Part shown: piece by piece, positions 1 to 6,027 of the stretch
Numbering within the stretch: position 1 is the stretch's first letter
Layout: each line of letters starts with the position of its first letter
Source: Acidobacteriota bacterium
Lineage (GTDB): Bacteria; Acidobacteriota; Blastocatellia; Pyrinomonadales; Pyrinomonadaceae
Reading direction: 5' to 3'
DNA: 7,169 bases
Assembly: GCA_024640445.1 (NCBI GenBank)
Contig: JAHEEZ010000192.1
Coordinates: forward strand, 1 to 7,169
Notes under the pieces: generated by a model
Told to the model about the DNA's origin: nothing
Database searches by the model: none
Seen by the model: the letters and a program-made list of their open reading frames with translations, nothing else
Made by a program: the position numbers and the translations under genes

Positions 1-24
1 TTCAAAAATGTAATCCTCTTCTTC

Positions 25-1194
25 GTGAATTCGAACTCCTACGACTACATCATCGCGGGCGGCGGAATGGCCGGGCTTTCGCTTGCATTTCATCTCAATG
101 AGAGTGTGCTCCGCGAAAAGAAGGTCCTGATCATAGACCGCGAAGAAAAGTCTTCAAATGACCACACGTGGTGTTTTTGGGAGTCCGGCCGGTCGGCTTT
201 CGAAACAATAGTTTTCCACAAGTGGAAAAAGCTGCGGTTTTACGACACGGAAGGGAAGGAGTTGTCACTCGACCTTGCCCCCGGCGGTTTGGAATACAAA
301 ATGATCCGCGCATCGGATTTCTACAGCTTGGTGATCCCGCGTCTCAGATCGAACTCGTCCATAGAATTTCTCAAGGCGGAAATTCGGGGCGTCGGCAATG
401 GGACAGTCGACACAACCTCCGGACGCTTCGAAGCCCGGGAACTGGTATTCGACAGCGTGACTTTGCCGAACTACGACGATCCGGGTGACAACAACCTGCT
501 TCAGCATTTCTACGGAAGACTGATTGAGACTGATACGGATGTCTTTACGCCGGACGCGGCGACTCTCTTTGATTTTCGGGTTCCTCAAAAGGGCGACTGC
601 CGTTTCGTTTACATCCTGCCCGAATCGCCGCGAAAAGCCCTTGTGGAATATACAGTATTCTCCGACTCCATTCTCTCAGAAGAAGAGTATGAAGAAGGCC
701 TCAATGATCACATACGGGACGTGCTGGGAATCGTGAACTATAGATCGTTGGAAGTGGAGCGCGGTGTGATTCCTATGTCGGACGCTGTTCACGAAACAAA
801 CCCGTCCGCAAGGGTCGTCAGGATCGGCACAGCCGGGGGATACGTTAAACCCTCCACGGGATATAGTTTTGGACGTACACAGGAGCGTTTGGAGAAGATC
901 GTAAACGCTCTCGAAGTCGGAGACGCGATTCCAGACTTCCGATCAATCCGCGGCAAATGGAAAATGCTGCTCGATTCCGTCTTTCTGAACGTACTTGGAA
1001 CGGGAAAACACGAGCCGGCAGACGTCTTCGCAAGGCTCTTCAGAAAGAACTCCCCGGAAAAGGTGCTTGATTTTCTGGACGAGCGGACCGGGCTTGCCGG
1101 AGACCTGAGATTGATGAGCACCGTTCCCCTTTCGCCGTTCACGAAAGCCGCCTTCGAAGAACTTGTCCGCACTGTGTTCAGACGCCGCCGGTGA
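25..1194 (+). CDS. crtY: Lycopene beta-cyclase (CrtY family)
   Basis: This is a predicted FAD/NAD(P)-dependent lycopene cyclase, which converts the linear ends of lycopene to rings in carotenoid synthesis, probably at the inner membrane. The 389-residue product has an N-terminal Rossmann nucleotide-binding motif (YDYIIAGGGMAG, residues 6-17) with an acidic residue ending the second strand (IID, 36-38). It also has the family signature DHTWCFW (46-52), the QHFYGRLIET segment (160-169), DFRVPQ (183-188), LVEYTVFS (206-213, where the FLEET-type motif lies) and GTAGGYVKPSTGYSF (268-282). The pattern is closest to Bacteroidetes-type CrtY. The assigned start is a GTG with no visible Shine-Dalgarno. 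The frame stays open to the left edge of the window, so a start farther upstream is possible, although the Rossmann strand normally begins within about ten residues of the start. The only other isoprenoid gene here is the prenyl synthase at 3125. Confidence 0.93.
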   Translation: MNSNSYDYIIAGGGMAGLSLAFHLNESVLREKKVLIIDREEKSSNDHTWCFWESGRSAFETIVFHKWKKLRFYDTEGKELSLDLAPGGLEYKMIRASDFYSLVIPRLRSNSSIEFLKAEIRGVGNGTVDTTSGRFEARELVFDSVTLPNYDDPGDNNLLQHFYGRLIETDTDVFTPDAATLFDFRVPQKGDCRFVYILPESPRKALVEYTVFSDSILSEEEYEEGLNDHIRDVLGIVNYRSLEVERGVIPMSDAVHETNPSARVVRIGTAGGYVKPSTGYSFGRTQERLEKIVNALEVGDAIPDFRSIRGKWKMLLDSVFLNVLGTGKHEPADVFARLFRKNSPEKVLDFLDERTGLAGDLRLMSTVPLSPFTKAAFEELVRTVFRRRR

Positions 1195-1314
1195 AGCAAC
1201 CATTCCCCATTTCGCCGCACCATTACGACTTGATTCGCTGAAGCGCGAACTCCCGGACCCGGTCGTGCGGTGTTCATCCGAACGCCGTCTGTATACAAAC
1301 TGATATTCATTCCC

Positions 1315-1319
1315 GGAGG
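1315..1319 (+). promoter_or_regulatory. Strong Shine-Dalgarno of the 1325 gene
   Basis: GGAGG lies five bases before the ATG at 1325. It is the only near-consensus ribosome binding site in the window placed at a normal distance from a gene start, which supports both this start and efficient translation of the exported protein. Confidence 0.8.
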
Positions 1320-1324
1320 GAAGT

Positions 1325-1759
1325 ATGAAAGTTCTCCTGGCGGTATTGGTGTGCCTGCTGGCTGGCGGAGCCGCGTTTGCGCAGGCTCCCGAGGAAGGAA
1401 TTGGCGAAGCTCCGCGGGTTTCGAAAACGACGCTCGCAAAGAAAGAAAAGGACGGCACGATTCGAGAGAATCCGGAATGGTTCAGAACGACCGACGTGCC
1501 GCTCATCTGCTATGTTGATCTGACTAGCGATAAGCCGACAGACGTGTCAGTTACCGTGGTAGCGGCGAAGGCGGTCGGATTACGGCCGGATTCAAAGGTG
1601 ACAACAGCAAGATACAAGACCAGGAGCGGCGAAAACGGCGTCACCTTTACTGTCCGGCCGGATGGCAAATGGGCGCCGGGCGAATACCGTGTCGACGTCT
1701 TCCTGGACGGTAAACTGGCCGATTCGCTCAGTTTTCTGGTCTCGGATTCAAAGAATTGA
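1325..1759 (+). CDS. Small exported protein of unknown function
   Basis: I do not recognise this 144-residue protein. It starts with a clear type I signal peptide: Lys2, a hydrophobic core over residues 3-15, and a likely cleavage site AFA|QA after Ala19. The only cysteine in that region (Cys10) follows a Val, so it does not fit a lipobox. The mature part is about 125 residues. It starts with a charged, probably flexible stretch (20-50), followed by alternating hydrophobic strands. It ends in WAPGEYRVDVFLDGKLADSL and a short tail, a pattern typical of one Ig-like beta-sandwich. The protein therefore probably acts in the periplasm or at the cell surface. The start is well supported by the GGAGG five bases upstream. 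It lies 130 bases after crtY and 61 bases before the serine hydrolase on the same strand, so co-transcription with the latter is possible. The gene call is solid; the function is unknown. Confidence 0.85.
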   Translation: MKVLLAVLVCLLAGGAAFAQAPEEGIGEAPRVSKTTLAKKEKDGTIRENPEWFRTTDVPLICYVDLTSDKPTDVSVTVVAAKAVGLRPDSKVTTARYKTRSGENGVTFTVRPDGKWAPGEYRVDVFLDGKLADSLSFLVSDSKN

Positions 1760-1760
1760 A

Positions 1761-1777
1761 GGAGGCTTTTTGTCTCC
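1761..1777 (+). other. Small inverted repeat after the 1325 gene
   Basis: GGAGGC and GTCTCC can pair (one G-U) around a TTTTT loop, directly after the TGA of the exported-protein gene. No T-run follows, so it is not a standard intrinsic terminator. It could be a 3' end stabiliser or chance. Confidence 0.3.
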
Positions 1778-1805
1778 AGCGAATGCGCAATAGGGCAAAT
1801 CCGAC

Positions 1806-1811
1806 TATAAT
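1806..1811 (+). promoter_or_regulatory. Possible -10 box before the serine hydrolase
   Basis: A perfect TATAAT lies nine bases before the ATG at 1821. No good -35 box is seen 16-18 bases upstream. If it is used, transcription would start at or within a few bases of the start codon and give a leaderless or near-leaderless mRNA, which fits the lack of a Shine-Dalgarno. The match could be chance. Confidence 0.3.
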
Positions 1812-1820
1812 CCCGCTTCA

Positions 1821-3071
1821 ATGAGATTCACCGACAAGCCCAGATTCTTGAGACTTTCGATCGTGTTGGCCCAGTTCGTCTTGATGGCAAGCGCGGTCTT
1901 GGCTCAGAGCGTCTATTTCCCCCCCGCGGCAACCTGGGAAAAGCGGGACGGTTACGGTTTCGACAAGGCAAAGCTCGCGAAAGCGATCGAACTTGCGAAA
2001 GCGAGTGAATCCAAATCGCCCCGAGACCAGGAACTTGGACAGGCGCAGACGTTTGGGCGCGAGCCGTATGGCGAACCCGTGGGACCGTTCAGATCGCGGG
2101 GCGAGATGACCGGCCTGATCATTAAGGACGGATACATCGTCGCGGAATGGGGTGAACCGGAGCGCGTGGATATGACCCACAGCGTTACGAAAAGCTTTAT
2201 CACTGTGACGGCGGGGGTCGCTTTCGACAGTAGAATCATCAGGGACCTAAGCGCGCCAGTTGGGCCGTCAATGGCGCCGATCTCAGCAACCGCCGATTAC
2301 AGGGATTTCGACAAGGCGGAAGAATTTGGGAATCCGCGTTTCATCGAACTCTTCAATACCGCTCACAACAAGAAGATAACCTGGGACGATCTGCTCAGAC
2401 AGACAAGCGATTGGGAGGGCACTCTCTGGGGCAAACCCGAGTGGGCAGACCGACCCGACCGGGACACCTCCACCTGGCTGACACGAGAGCGAAAGGTCCC
2501 GGGAACCGCTTGGGAGTACAACGACGTACGCGTCAACGTACTTGCTCTGGCGCTTTTGAATGTGATCAGAAAGCCCTTGCCTGAGGTGCTGCGAGAAGCG
2601 GTGATGGACCCGATAGGCGCTTCCACGACCTGGAGGTGGCACGGCTACGAGAACTCGTTTGTACTCATCGACGGCAGGGCAGTTCAATCAGTAAGCGGCG
2701 GCGGGCATTGGGGCGGAGGAATGTTCATCAGCGCGCGTGACCTCGCGCGTTTCGGGCTTTTGATAGCGCGCGGCGGCGAGTGGAACGGCCGTCAAATTGT
2801 ATCAAAGGAATTCCTCTCCCGCGCGGAAACACCGACTGTGCCCCAGCCCACCTATGGTTATATGAACTTCTTTTTGAACACGGAAAAGAAGCTATACGCG
2901 GGCGTCCCCGAAGGAACGATCGCTTTTCTGGGCAATGGAACCAACATCGTTTTCATTGATCGGACAAAAGACCTTGTCGTGGTGGCGAGGTGGATCGAGA
3001 ACGGCAAGATAAATGACTTCTTGACTGCCGTGTATGAAAGCATTGAGAATGGCGGTCTAAGTTCCCGGTAA
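1821..3071 (+). CDS. Exported serine hydrolase, class C beta-lactamase / S12 family
   Basis: This 416-residue protein is a secreted member of the serine beta-lactamase-like superfamily, which includes esterases, D-aminopeptidases, DD-peptidases and class C beta-lactamases. A basic N-terminus and hydrophobic core (about 11-27) end in VLA|QS, so cleavage probably follows Ala28. The catalytic SxxK motif is S121-V-T-K124 in MTHSVTKSF. The second motif is Y233-N-D in WEYNDVRVN, where the usual form is Y-x-N. A glycine-rich block (SGGGHWGGGMFIS, 292-304) precedes the helix ARDLARFGLL. The C-terminal strand region FLGNGTNIVFIDRTKDLVVVARW (369-391) stands where the KTG/HxG-type motif is found. The length suits the family. 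The ATG has no Shine-Dalgarno but gives a good signal peptide. The substrate cannot be told from sequence, and nothing here shows that it degrades beta-lactam antibiotics. The neighbours give no clear pathway. Confidence 0.88.
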   Translation: MRFTDKPRFLRLSIVLAQFVLMASAVLAQSVYFPPAATWEKRDGYGFDKAKLAKAIELAKASESKSPRDQELGQAQTFGREPYGEPVGPFRSRGEMTGLIIKDGYIVAEWGEPERVDMTHSVTKSFITVTAGVAFDSRIIRDLSAPVGPSMAPISATADYRDFDKAEEFGNPRFIELFNTAHNKKITWDDLLRQTSDWEGTLWGKPEWADRPDRDTSTWLTRERKVPGTAWEYNDVRVNVLALALLNVIRKPLPEVLREAVMDPIGASTTWRWHGYENSFVLIDGRAVQSVSGGGHWGGGMFISARDLARFGLLIARGGEWNGRQIVSKEFLSRAETPTVPQPTYGYMNFFLNTEKKLYAGVPEGTIAFLGNGTNIVFIDRTKDLVVVARWIENGKINDFLTAVYESIENGGLSSR

Positions 3072-3087
3072 GCCTCCCGCCTTTCCC

Positions 3088-3104
3088 CGGATCTTTCAGA
3101 TCTG
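3088..3104 (+). other. Short stem-loop between the hydrolase and prenyl synthase genes
   Basis: CGGATCT and AGATCTG can form a seven-pair stem (one G-U) around a TTC loop, 16 bases after the hydrolase stop. No T-run follows, so a terminator role is weak. It may be an mRNA processing or stability element. Confidence 0.3.
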
Positions 3105-3124
3105 TTGTACTCAGACATTTGCAT

Positions 3125-4030
3125 ATGGAGATTATTCTCGAAAAGGCAAACGCGCTGTTGGAGTTCGCTTCCGTAAAGGTTAACGATCAACTTGAACAGA
3201 TTCTTCCGCCCGCCGACTCAAAGCCCGTACGACTTCACTCAGCGATGCGCCACAGTGTGTTCGCCGGAGGAAAGCGCTTCCGTCCGGCGCTCCTGATAGC
3301 CGTCGGAAAAGCTTTTGGCGAGGATGTCAGCAAGCTGATACGGACCGCGGCGGCGATAGAACTAATACATACCTATTCACTGATCCACGACGATCTTCCC
3401 GCGATGGACGATGACAGCCTTCGGCGAGGCAAGCCGACATGCCACGTCGAGTTCGGAGAGGCGACCGCTATTCTCGCCGGGGATGTGCTTCAGACGCTGG
3501 CCTTCAAGACATTGGCCGACGACTCTTCGCTATCCAGTGAAACCCGGATCCGTCTGATCTCAGAGATCGCATCTGCGGCGGGCACACCCAGTGGGATGGT
3601 TGCCGGACAACAATTCGATCTTGACGCGGAAGGATTGCCCGAGGGCGCCACGATGGAAGATCTGGAAGAAATACACCGGAGCAAGACCGGCGCGATGATC
3701 CGCGTTTCGGCGCGGTGCGGTGCGATCATCTCCGCTGCGACCGAAGAAGAACTTGAGATCGTTTCGGGCTACGCCGCAGGGCTTGGTCTGGTATTCCAGA
3801 TCACAGACGACTTGCTTGACGTCACAGAAACTACGGAGACCCTTGGAAAAACGGCGGGAAAAGATGAGGCGGCGGAAAAATCCACATATCCTTCGATCTT
3901 TGGCATCCACGAAGCCCGGAACATGGCAATGGGACATTACTGGAATGCCTGTGAAGAACTCGAACGCCTGGACAAGCCCACTGAGGAACTCCAGGAACTG
4001 CTGGAGTTCATAATGATGCGGGACAGGTGA
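3125..4030 (+). CDS. ispA: Short-chain polyprenyl diphosphate synthase (farnesyl-PP synthase type)
   Basis: This trans-prenyltransferase condenses isopentenyl diphosphate with an allylic diphosphate in the cytosol. It supplies precursors for undecaprenyl phosphate, quinones and carotenoids. Counting from the ATG at 3125 (301 residues), GKRFRP (49-54) binds isopentenyl diphosphate. The first aspartate-rich motif is DDLPAMD (89-95), followed by RRGKPTCH. The second is DDLLD (228-232). The first motif has the two-residue insertion usual in bacterial enzymes. Tyr84, five residues before it (HTYSLIHDD), matches E. coli IspA rather than CrtE-type geranylgeranyl synthases, which favours a C15 product. 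This chain-length call is inferred, and a crtE role for the carotenoid gene upstream cannot be excluded. A TTG six bases upstream is an alternative start, but ATG is preferred. No clear Shine-Dalgarno is seen. A heptamer repeat array begins directly after the stop codon. Confidence 0.93.
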   Translation: MEIILEKANALLEFASVKVNDQLEQILPPADSKPVRLHSAMRHSVFAGGKRFRPALLIAVGKAFGEDVSKLIRTAAAIELIHTYSLIHDDLPAMDDDSLRRGKPTCHVEFGEATAILAGDVLQTLAFKTLADDSSLSSETRIRLISEIASAAGTPSGMVAGQQFDLDAEGLPEGATMEDLEEIHRSKTGAMIRVSARCGAIISAATEEELEIVSGYAAGLGLVFQITDDLLDVTETTETLGKTAGKDEAAEKSTYPSIFGIHEARNMAMGHYWNACEELERLDKPTEELQELLEFIMMRDR

Positions 4031-4102
4031 GTGATGAGGAGTGAGAAATTAGTAATGAGTACTGAGTGATGGGTGCTGAGAGATGAGCGATGAGTATTGA
4101 GT

Positions 4103-4107
<5 letters not shown>
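4031..4107 (+). repeat. Degenerate heptamer array, about eleven copies of GTGATGA
   Basis: The stretch divides into eleven consecutive 7-base units with consensus GTGATGA. Examples are GTAATGA, GTACTGA, GTGCTGA, GCGATGA and GTATTGA. Units start with G and nearly all end in TGA, with about 0-4 changes each. The array begins immediately after the ispA TGA, and the seven bases ending in that stop (CAGGTGA) fit the pattern partly. It looks like the short tandemly repeated repetitive (STRR) heptamers described in cyanobacteria. It has no spacers or unit sizes that would suit CRISPR. Confidence 0.85.
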
Positions 4108-4172
<65 letters not shown>

Positions 4173-4175
4173 TAC

Positions 4176-4205
4176 TTGACACTTAGCCCCCATCTTTCGT
4201 AGGAT
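4176..4205 (+). promoter_or_regulatory. Likely sigma-70 promoter for the tRNA genes
   Basis: A perfect -35 box TTGACA (4176-4181) is followed after 18 bases by TAGGAT (4200-4205), which matches four of six -10 positions. Transcription would start near 4212, leaving a leader of about 60 bases before tRNA-Val. No other good promoter is seen between the repeat element and the tRNAs. Confidence 0.55.
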
Positions 4206-4275
4206 TTCAGTTCGCCTTGAGTAAGGTGAAAGCATTTGATCTTTTTATTTCGCACCGGTTAGAGCGCTTGTTTTC

Positions 4276-4351
4276 GGGCATATAACTCAATTGGTAGAGT
4301 GCTTCCCTTACAAGGAAGAGGCTGTAGGTTCGAGTCCTTCTATGCCCACCA
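4276..4351 (+). tRNA. tRNA-Val (anticodon UAC)
   Basis: A full cloverleaf can be drawn. The acceptor GGGCATA pairs perfectly with TATGCCC. The D stem is ACTC/GAGT and the anticodon stem is CTTCC/GGAAG around loop CTTACAA. The variable loop has five bases and the T loop is TTCGAGT. The discriminator is A, and the CCA end is encoded (4349-4351). The anticodon TAC at 4309-4311 reads GUA and other valine codons. The T stem (GTAGG/CCTTC) has one U-U mismatch at its second pair, which is unusual but probably tolerated. Confidence 0.95.
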
Positions 4352-4380
4352 CCTCTTCAAATCGCCGGTAGAAAAAATTC

Positions 4381-4461
<81 letters not shown>

Positions 4462-4475
4462 TTAATTGAAATAGG

Positions 4476-4516
4476 AAAAACACCCCTTTGCTTTACAGCA
4501 AGAGGGGTGTTTTTTT
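4476..4516. terminator. Bidirectional intrinsic terminator
   Basis: CACCCCT (4481-4487) pairs with AGGGGTG (4503-4509). An inner stem TTGCT/AGCAA has a TTAC loop and a single bulged G. An A-run (4476-4480) precedes the hairpin and a T-run (4510-4516) follows it, so the hairpin can terminate on both strands. It ends the tRNA transcript on the + strand and the mglBA operon, whose last stop codon is 18 bases away, on the - strand. Confidence 0.93.
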
Positions 4517-4533
4517 CATTGTGGAGTCTGAAA

Positions 4534-5118
4534 TTAGCCTCTTCTGAGTTCCGTCAATACCTGTTTTGCAACTGCTTTGAGAGTGTCAAACACTCCGTCT
4601 CCGGACGTCGCCACTGCCTCGTAGACCGGTTCGTCTTTGCGCAGCAGTTCACCTGTCAGTTCTTGTGACGGAATTACGTTCGGAAGGTCGCGTTTGTTGA
4701 GCTGGAGGACATACGGGATCTTCATCAGGTCAAATCCCTGCGCCTCAAGATTCTCTTCCAGGTTATAGAGCGACTCGATGTTCGCGTCCATACGCTCTTC
4801 CTGGCTGTCGGCAACGAAGACCACACCGTCCACACCCTTGAGGATAAGCTTGCGGGAAGCGTCGTAATAAACCTGGCCCGGAACCGTATACAGGTGAAAA
4901 CGCGTTTTGAAGCCGCGAACGGTGCCCAATTCAAGCGGCATAAAATCGAAGAAAAGGGTCCTCTCGGTTTCGGTCGCGAGGCTGATCAGCTTTCCCTTAG
5001 CCTGTGGCGCGGTCGAATCGTAAATGTACTGCAGATTCGTTGTCTTGCCGCAAAGGCCCGGCCCGTAATAGACGATCTTGCAGTTGATCTCCCTTGATGC
5101 GTAGTTGATGAATGTCAT
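4534..5118 (-). CDS. mglA: MglA, Ras-like GTPase of cell polarity and gliding
   Basis: MglA is a small cytosolic GTPase that marks the leading pole and directs motility machinery in Myxococcus; homologues occur in many Gram-negative phyla. The 194-residue product begins MTFINYASREINCKIVYYG, the usual MglA start. The P-loop is GPGLCGKT (19-26), and switch II carries the MglA-type TVPGQ (78-82) in place of DxxG. The base-recognition motif is NKRD (141-144) and the G5-like motif is ATSG (170-173). Arg53 and Gln82, the catalytic residues known from Thermus and Myxococcus MglA, are both present, so GTP hydrolysis is probably intact. A longer frame reaching 5232 would overlap mglB and add 38 unrelated residues, so the ATG at 5118 was chosen. 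No Shine-Dalgarno is visible. It follows mglB after 31 bases in one operon and ends at the shared terminator. Confidence 0.96.
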   Translation of the reverse strand: MTFINYASREINCKIVYYGPGLCGKTTNLQYIYDSTAPQAKGKLISLATETERTLFFDFMPLELGTVRGFKTRFHLYTVPGQVYYDASRKLILKGVDGVVFVADSQEERMDANIESLYNLEENLEAQGFDLMKIPYVLQLNKRDLPNVIPSQELTGELLRKDEPVYEAVATSGDGVFDTLKAVAKQVLTELRRG

Positions 5119-5149
5119 GGCTTTTAACAGAAGCCGGTCAGCATTCTTT

Positions 5150-5632
5150 CTAGCTGAACAGGCTGTCGATGTCTTCGTCCGTGATCTCCGCGAAAAACGA
5201 ATTCGCGGTTCCGTGCAGAGCGCCCGAGTCACGGATCACTTCGTCAAAGACCGAAGAAACCTCGAAGCTCGCCTTCTTCGTTCGTAACTTGACGAGTCCA
5301 AGCGTGGATCTCTGGTCGAAAACGACTACCAGCAGGCTTCTGCCTATCACGCTGATGAAAATACTTTCTTTCTCTCCCTCGTGGACGACCGCAGGAAACT
5401 CGTCTTCTCCGATCAGTCTCGCCATGCTGCTGGTAGCGGCGACATTTCCCGCGGCGAGTGAAGAAAAACTGGTGGTGTCCATATCGCCGATCTCGCCGTG
5501 ATGGGTGATCGGCTGTCCGTCCCGGTCCACAAGGAAAACCGCCCTGGCCGCACATTCTACGCATAGCCGCGCGAGAATGTACTTCAGGCGTTCATAATGC
5601 ACTTCGCTGATAATTACCGGCGCTTCAGCCAT
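5150..5632 (-). CDS. mglB: MglB, roadblock/LC7-domain GAP partner of MglA
   Basis: MglB is the GTPase-activating and regulatory partner of MglA; in Myxococcus it sits at the lagging cell pole. The 160-residue product has a roadblock/LC7 fold over about residues 15-120. Its typical segments are AARAVFLVDRDGQPI (28-42), SLAAGNVAATSSMARLIGE (58-76) and ISVIGRSLLVVVFD (93-106). The acidic C-terminus EITDEDIDSLF (149-159) also looks MglB-like; in Myxococcus the C-terminal part has been linked to MglA binding. The gene lies directly upstream of mglA on the same strand with a 31-base gap, the classic mglBA order. The ATG at 5632 has only a weak purine stretch upstream. A six-base inverted repeat lies in the leader 39 bases before the start. 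Length and motifs give no sign of damage. Confidence 0.95.
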   Translation of the reverse strand: MAEAPVIISEVHYERLKYILARLCVECAARAVFLVDRDGQPITHHGEIGDMDTTSFSSLAAGNVAATSSMARLIGEDEFPAVVHEGEKESIFISVIGRSLLVVVFDQRSTLGLVKLRTKKASFEVSSVFDEVIRDSGALHGTANSFFAEITDEDIDSLFS

Positions 5633-5670
5633 TGCGATCTTAAGGGGACGGATTCTGAAACGAGAATGAG

Positions 5671-5687
5671 GTAAGAGCGATTCTTAC
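5671..5687. promoter_or_regulatory. Inverted repeat in the mglB leader, possible operator
   Basis: GTAAGA and TCTTAC are perfectly complementary around five bases (GCGAT). The repeat lies 39 bases upstream of the mglB ATG, just downstream of a weak -10-like TAATCT on the - strand. It could be an operator or an mRNA hairpin. The arms are short, so chance is possible. Confidence 0.35.
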
Positions 5688-5869
5688 TAGAAAGAGATTA
5701 CATTAAAAAATTAGAAGCGTTCAAGGCAGGTTTGCAGGAAAACCACGCACTTTCAACGTTAACACATAGGTCAAAAATGCTTCAAGTGTTTTTTGCCGTT
5801 TAAGGCCGTTGAACGATTGTCCCCGCATTATCGAGTGTCGGCGGGCGATTCCGGTCCATTCGAAACAAA

Positions 5870-5899
5870 TTACGGCGTTTTCGGCAATTGTGCTAATAT
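5870..5899 (+). promoter_or_regulatory. Candidate yvcK promoter with extended -10
   Basis: TGCTAATAT (5891-5899) has the TG of an extended -10 followed by TAATAT. A weak -35-like TTACGG lies 18 bases upstream (5870-5875). Transcription would begin near 5906, leaving a leader of about 120 bases before yvcK, in which I see no clear riboswitch. Confidence 0.4.
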
Positions 5900-6027
5900 T
5901 TCGCCTTGAAGGCTCGGGATAGCAAACTAGTAACAACTTTGTAGATCATTTTTGCCGCAACCCGCCATTTCGCCGTCAATCCTTCCAACCCAAACAGCCT
6001 CGCGCCGGCCTCAAAATAGTAAGTCCA

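Larger units (their letters stand above)
5633..6027. other. Divergent intergenic region between mglB and yvcK
   Basis: These 395 bases hold no gene that I can support; the open frames across it have no recognisable protein features. They must contain the promoters for mglBA (leftward) and yvcK (rightward). Visible elements are the inverted repeat at 5671-5687 and a possible extended -10 at 5891-5899. A weak leftward pair is also present: TTGAAC (5724-5719) and TAATCT (5700-5695) with 18 bases between. The region is AT-richer than the flanking genes near 5690-5720. Confidence 0.7.

Noticed and set aside
789..1439. Long minus-strand frame (216 codons) antisense to crtY and the 1325 gene
   Set aside because: It runs antisense to two well-supported genes and its sequence shows no family motif; it is a coding shadow.
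943..1506. Second minus-strand frame of 187 codons in the same area
   Set aside because: It overlaps the previous shadow and the real genes, and has a low-complexity composition without domains.
5119..5232. Extended N-terminus of MglA (38 extra residues)
   Set aside because: It would overlap the end of mglB and is unlike any MglA; the family starts with M-[ST]-FINYASREINCKIVYYG, which fits the ATG at 5118.
5761..5794. Weak AACAC/GTGTT hairpin followed by T-run, possible terminator
   Set aside because: The stem has only five pairs and a long loop, and no plus-strand gene precedes it.
5721..5936. 71-codon minus-strand frame in the mglB-yvcK gap
   Set aside because: No ribosome site, no recognisable motif, and it ends inside the region that should hold the mglB promoter.
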